Part shown: piece by piece, positions 61,253-64,000 of the stretch
How positions within the stretch are numbered: the first letter of the stretch is position 1
Layout of the letters: the number at the start of each line of letters is the position of its first letter
Origin: Mastigias papua
Taxonomy: Eukaryota; Cnidaria; Scyphozoa; Rhizostomeae; Mastigiidae
Direction: 5' to 3'
Length of the DNA: 64,000 nucleotides
NCBI GenBank assembly: GCA_964019165.1
Contig: OZ025281.1
Coordinates: forward strand, 5,737,799-5,801,798
Made by a program: the position numbers and the translations under genes
Notes under the pieces: model-generated
Told to the model about the DNA's origin: nothing
The model's input: only the letters and a program-made list of their open reading frames with translations
Database searches by the model: none

Positions 61253-63436
61253 CTTTAGCGTTCCCTCCAGTCTTCGAGTTTTTAATGTAAGCCCCAGGCC
61301 GCGTAACAATAGGCTGTATTTTATAGATGTTCTTACATTAAGTTGTGCCTCTGTGTACACGCTTGTGACAATAATTTCGATTTTGTAGGAGACCGGGGCA
61401 AAATGGATTCACGAAAGTCACCAAAAATTTTGAGGGTTGAATAGTGGGCTGGCAAATTTACTCATACTATAAAGACGAGCTTATAAAATTTCATACAGAA
61501 TATTCAAAGAATCTTGCCTCATGGGTCTTCGTTCCGCCATCTGGCTTTCTTGCTAACAACCTGCCGCTATGCGATGCTACCTTCGGAGCTGCAAGATAGC
61601 AAATGGCCTTTTCCCTAAACGTGCTCTTTCGTATGGATACTTTTGGGCCTTGCTACCTTTCCTTTCTTTCATTAGACTTCATAGACTTCATAGTGAGTTT
61701 GGAAACACTCTCCAACCCAGTCAGTTCGATATTTTATGAGACGTTCCAAAGAATTTATTGGAAGACGTCACTCAATAGAAAGAGACAGTGTTGCAAACTG
61801 TTATTATCCTGAATCTGCCTTATGGTATGGGGACAAATGGTGCCAAGACATTGCCATTAATCACAATCAAGTCACCGCATGCTTATGTGCCTAATTACGC
61901 TGGATTTATTCCGCATTTAACTAATTTGAGTCATGAACCAACTGACTATTCTGCAAGATCCTTGTGTTTCATTCTCTGATGCCTCTTCTTAACTCACTAG
62001 CCAATAATATTTTTCAATCTGCTTCACGTCCTTTTTCATTACTATATTCAAAAATTGATTCCAAACTATAACTCCGTGTAAGCATGATTTATCAGTACCG
62101 TTCAATAAGCATGTCTCATTGCCTGTTCAATTGACCTCTTCAAATAGAAAATCTCTGATAGGTACTTGAAACGGTTTCGGTTAACCCACTATTCGTAATT
62201 TGAAGCACATAGAAATGGCTTTTGGAAGGCCATTTACACCACCATATTTTGTTACAACAATGAAATTTGAGGTTACGTTTTCTTACCCGCTTTTTGGGGT
62301 TCGTTTTTGAAGTGGTATTGCCATATGAAACGATAAAAAGCAGTGTGACTTTTCAAAGTGGTGTTAAAAGTGGAGTGAGTTGAACACGGAGACATTTGAA
62401 ACGCTCCGTTGTTAACGGAAAAGATAACAATGTCTTATAGCTGAGTGATAAAGAAATGGAGGCATATGAAAATGCAGTCTGAAAAATCATCAGTCTGTAA
62501 GTATTATCAGAAGCAGTGGCATATCGCATGGTGTGGACCTTTAAACATAGAATTAAGGGCTTTCAAAAGATTGGGCCTGAAGGGGCCCCTACGAAACTCA
62601 AAAATAATTTAGCATAGAGGTCCCCTACCTTCACTTCCACTAAGGGTTGTGCACCATTGGGGAACATAACAGTCGCATTAGGTCGAGGTACATTTGGACC
62701 CCTTTTGCAAGAGAATGGTTCCAAAGTGAACCGTACCGAAATAGGTACGGGTAGGCCGTGCGCTTTGTACTGAAACAGACGGAACCGTTCCAGGCAGAAA
62801 CGCCAGCCTTACGTAAATGAGTCAATTAGAAGTAGGTCCCGTTTGGGATGGTATCCAAATGTTTTCGGGCAAGCTCCCAGGACGGTTCTGGTCAGGGACA
62901 ATTAGAAGTGAAGCAGAATAAGGTAAATTAGGCCATAAACGTGGAACCTTCCACGCGTTTATGCCTGACAAGAAGCGATTCTGTACAGAACTGTTCCCAG
63001 ACATAGTATAAACGGGAAACCTATCTGCACTTACGCGGAGCGGTCCCATATAGAGCCGTTCCAAAGTCCCCGTGCAAACGTAGCTTTGGGAATGCCACGG
63101 TAGGTCAGCCAGATGATTTATCCACTAGAGATGATGACACATTGTCCTGCCACTGTGTAGAGCTGATGGGTCCAACACTCCAGGGTCTGTCGATTATTTC
63201 AATGCATATTTGAATAGACTATTCCCATGTCGGGGATACAGGTCTTTTTTGAAGGTCACTATGAAACATCATTCTACAAACAATCATATAAGGTGAAAAT
63301 GATTTTTCGAAAAGAAATGTGCCATTCTTGCCTTTGGTAAAAAGTTTTTACTATGAAGTAGAGCTCAAACTTCAATTTATATAAAGTGCAAACATGAAAC
63401 GGACAAATGAGTAAAATCTTGATCTAAAGTGAATAT
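61253..63436. other. No gene recognised; GC-richer MITE-like block 62640-63100
   Basis: 62640-63100 is rich in GGTACCG/CGGTTC/GGAACGG words in both orientations (e.g. CCGTTCCAAAGTCCCCGTGC at the right side), suggesting a hAT-like MITE. I could not align two ends. Frames at 61603-61979 and 62640-63064 are unrecognised. Confidence 0.4.
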
Positions 63437-63573
63437 TGTAGTGATCAGCTACGGACAATACCCCCCAGTTATGTTTATGTTTACATACTTGTATGAGTTT
63501 AGTTGCATTTACGTATAAACGGAAGAAAGGCCTACTTTTTCATGTCTATACTCAAGTAACCACGATTACAACA
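63437..63573 (+). repeat. Putative 5' LTR of Gypsy element
   Basis: Begins TGTAGTGATCAG and ends TTACAACA (TG...CA), one base before the primer-binding site. 137 bp is short for an LTR and the partner LTR lies outside the window, so the left border is inferred. Confidence 0.45.
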
Positions 63574-63574
63574 C

Positions 63575-63589
63575 TGGCGACGAGGATGG
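63575..63589 (+). promoter_or_regulatory. tRNA primer-binding site
   Basis: TGGCGACGAGGATGG begins with TGG, the complement of a tRNA CCA end, and is compatible with priming by the 3' end of a tRNA-Ser. It overlaps the gag start: ATG is bases 12-14 of the site. Confidence 0.6.
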
Positions 63590-64000
63590 CTGGTCTTGTT
63601 GCACAGCTCCCTCCTTTTGATCCTGATGCTACGGCCGGTGCCAGTCTCGCTCCTCGATGGAAGACTTGGGTTTCGGATTTTACTACTTATTTGGTTGCGA
63701 ACGCCATTGACAATAACAAGCGCAAACGAGCCTTGTTACTCTACTTAGCTGGCTCTCGTGTACGAGAGATTTTTCGCCATTTAACTGATACAGGGGGAGA
63801 TGAGGATTTTGATACAGCCTTAACGGCCTTAACCAATTATTTTGAGCCGCATCGGAATCGTTTATACGAAGTGTATACCTTCCGTCAAGCCTTTCAAGAA
63901 CCAACGGAAACAATTGACCAGTACCACACTCGCTTACGTGGCCTTGCAGAAAATTGCGAATTTGCCGATGCTGATTTTGAAATTATCATGCAGATAGTTT
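63586..64000 (+). CDS. Ty3/Gypsy gag, N-terminal 138 codons, open to the window edge
   Basis: Starts MAGLVAQLPPFDP and runs without a stop to the last base. Matches the gag/capsid pattern of invertebrate Gypsy elements: RWKTWVSDFTTYLVA near 23-40, RALLLYLAG near 50, DTALTALTNYFEPHRN near 85-100, EVYTFRQAFQEPTETIDQY and LRGLAENCEF toward the end. The capsid protein packages element RNA. Codon use is more GC-rich than its surroundings, and the frame is undamaged, unlike every other Gypsy piece in the window. The element may therefore be young. The remainder lies to the right. Confidence 0.9.
   Translation, partial: MAGLVAQLPPFDPDATAGASLAPRWKTWVSDFTTYLVANAIDNNKRKRALLLYLAGSRVREIFRHLTDTGGDEDFDTALTALTNYFEPHRNRLYEVYTFRQAFQEPTETIDQYHTRLRGLAENCEFADADFEIIMQIV

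Overview
This is a eukaryotic window with AT-rich, intron-dense DNA, canonical GT-AG splice sites, tRNA-derived SINEs, many microsatellites, and non-LTR, Penelope-like, Ty3/Gypsy, hAT, Harbinger-like and pogo-like elements. There is no bacterial-style operon or CRISPR array. The mix (CR1/L2-like LINEs with an esterase-type ORF1, R2/R4-like LINEs, Penelope-like elements, short-LTR Gypsy) suggests an invertebrate metazoan. A cnidarian such as a coral is my best guess, but that is inference.

The left 28.7 kb is one host gene read on the minus strand. Nine short exons (28549-28707 down to 1039-1116) join in consistent phase. They encode about 300 residues of DSCC1/DCC1, the subunit of the alternative clamp loader CTF18-RFC used for sister-chromatid cohesion. 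The last exons lie off the left edge and the first few residues were not located. Its introns are filled with transposons. These are a hAT remnant (1378-2375), a Harbinger-like MITE that itself took a LINE 3' end (4982-5879), an ORF-intact LINE (7241-10370) lying about 20 bp from a DSCC1 5' splice site, a three-deep nest of R2/R4-like LINE, inverted-repeat retroelement and SINE (19240-21760), and a decayed CR1-like LINE (24721-27480).

From 28.7 to 64 kb I find no convincing host gene, only layered mobile DNA. From left to right these are: a pogo-like MITE; a LINE fragment split by a long-TIR MITE; a Penelope-like pseudogene; a second SINE; nested MITEs; a 1.05 kb TIR element with an unrecognised ORF; a Gypsy integrase remnant; a 2 kb hAT-type element; a TIR element built of ~20-bp subrepeats and carrying a zinc-ribbon ORF; an 83-bp minisatellite; a hAT transposase fragment with a TTF-type zinc finger; a CR1-like LINE with SGNH-type ORF1; a Gypsy pol pseudogene; a near-complete minus-strand CR1-like LINE; an inverted-repeat element; and, at the right edge, the 5' end of an apparently intact Gypsy element (putative LTR, primer-binding site and open gag).

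The most informative signals are three. The first is the DSCC1 gene, whose exons are mostly too short to show as long ORFs. The second is a 3'-terminal hairpin shared, with compensatory base changes, by two LINE copies. The third is the set of nestings dated by exact target-site duplications.
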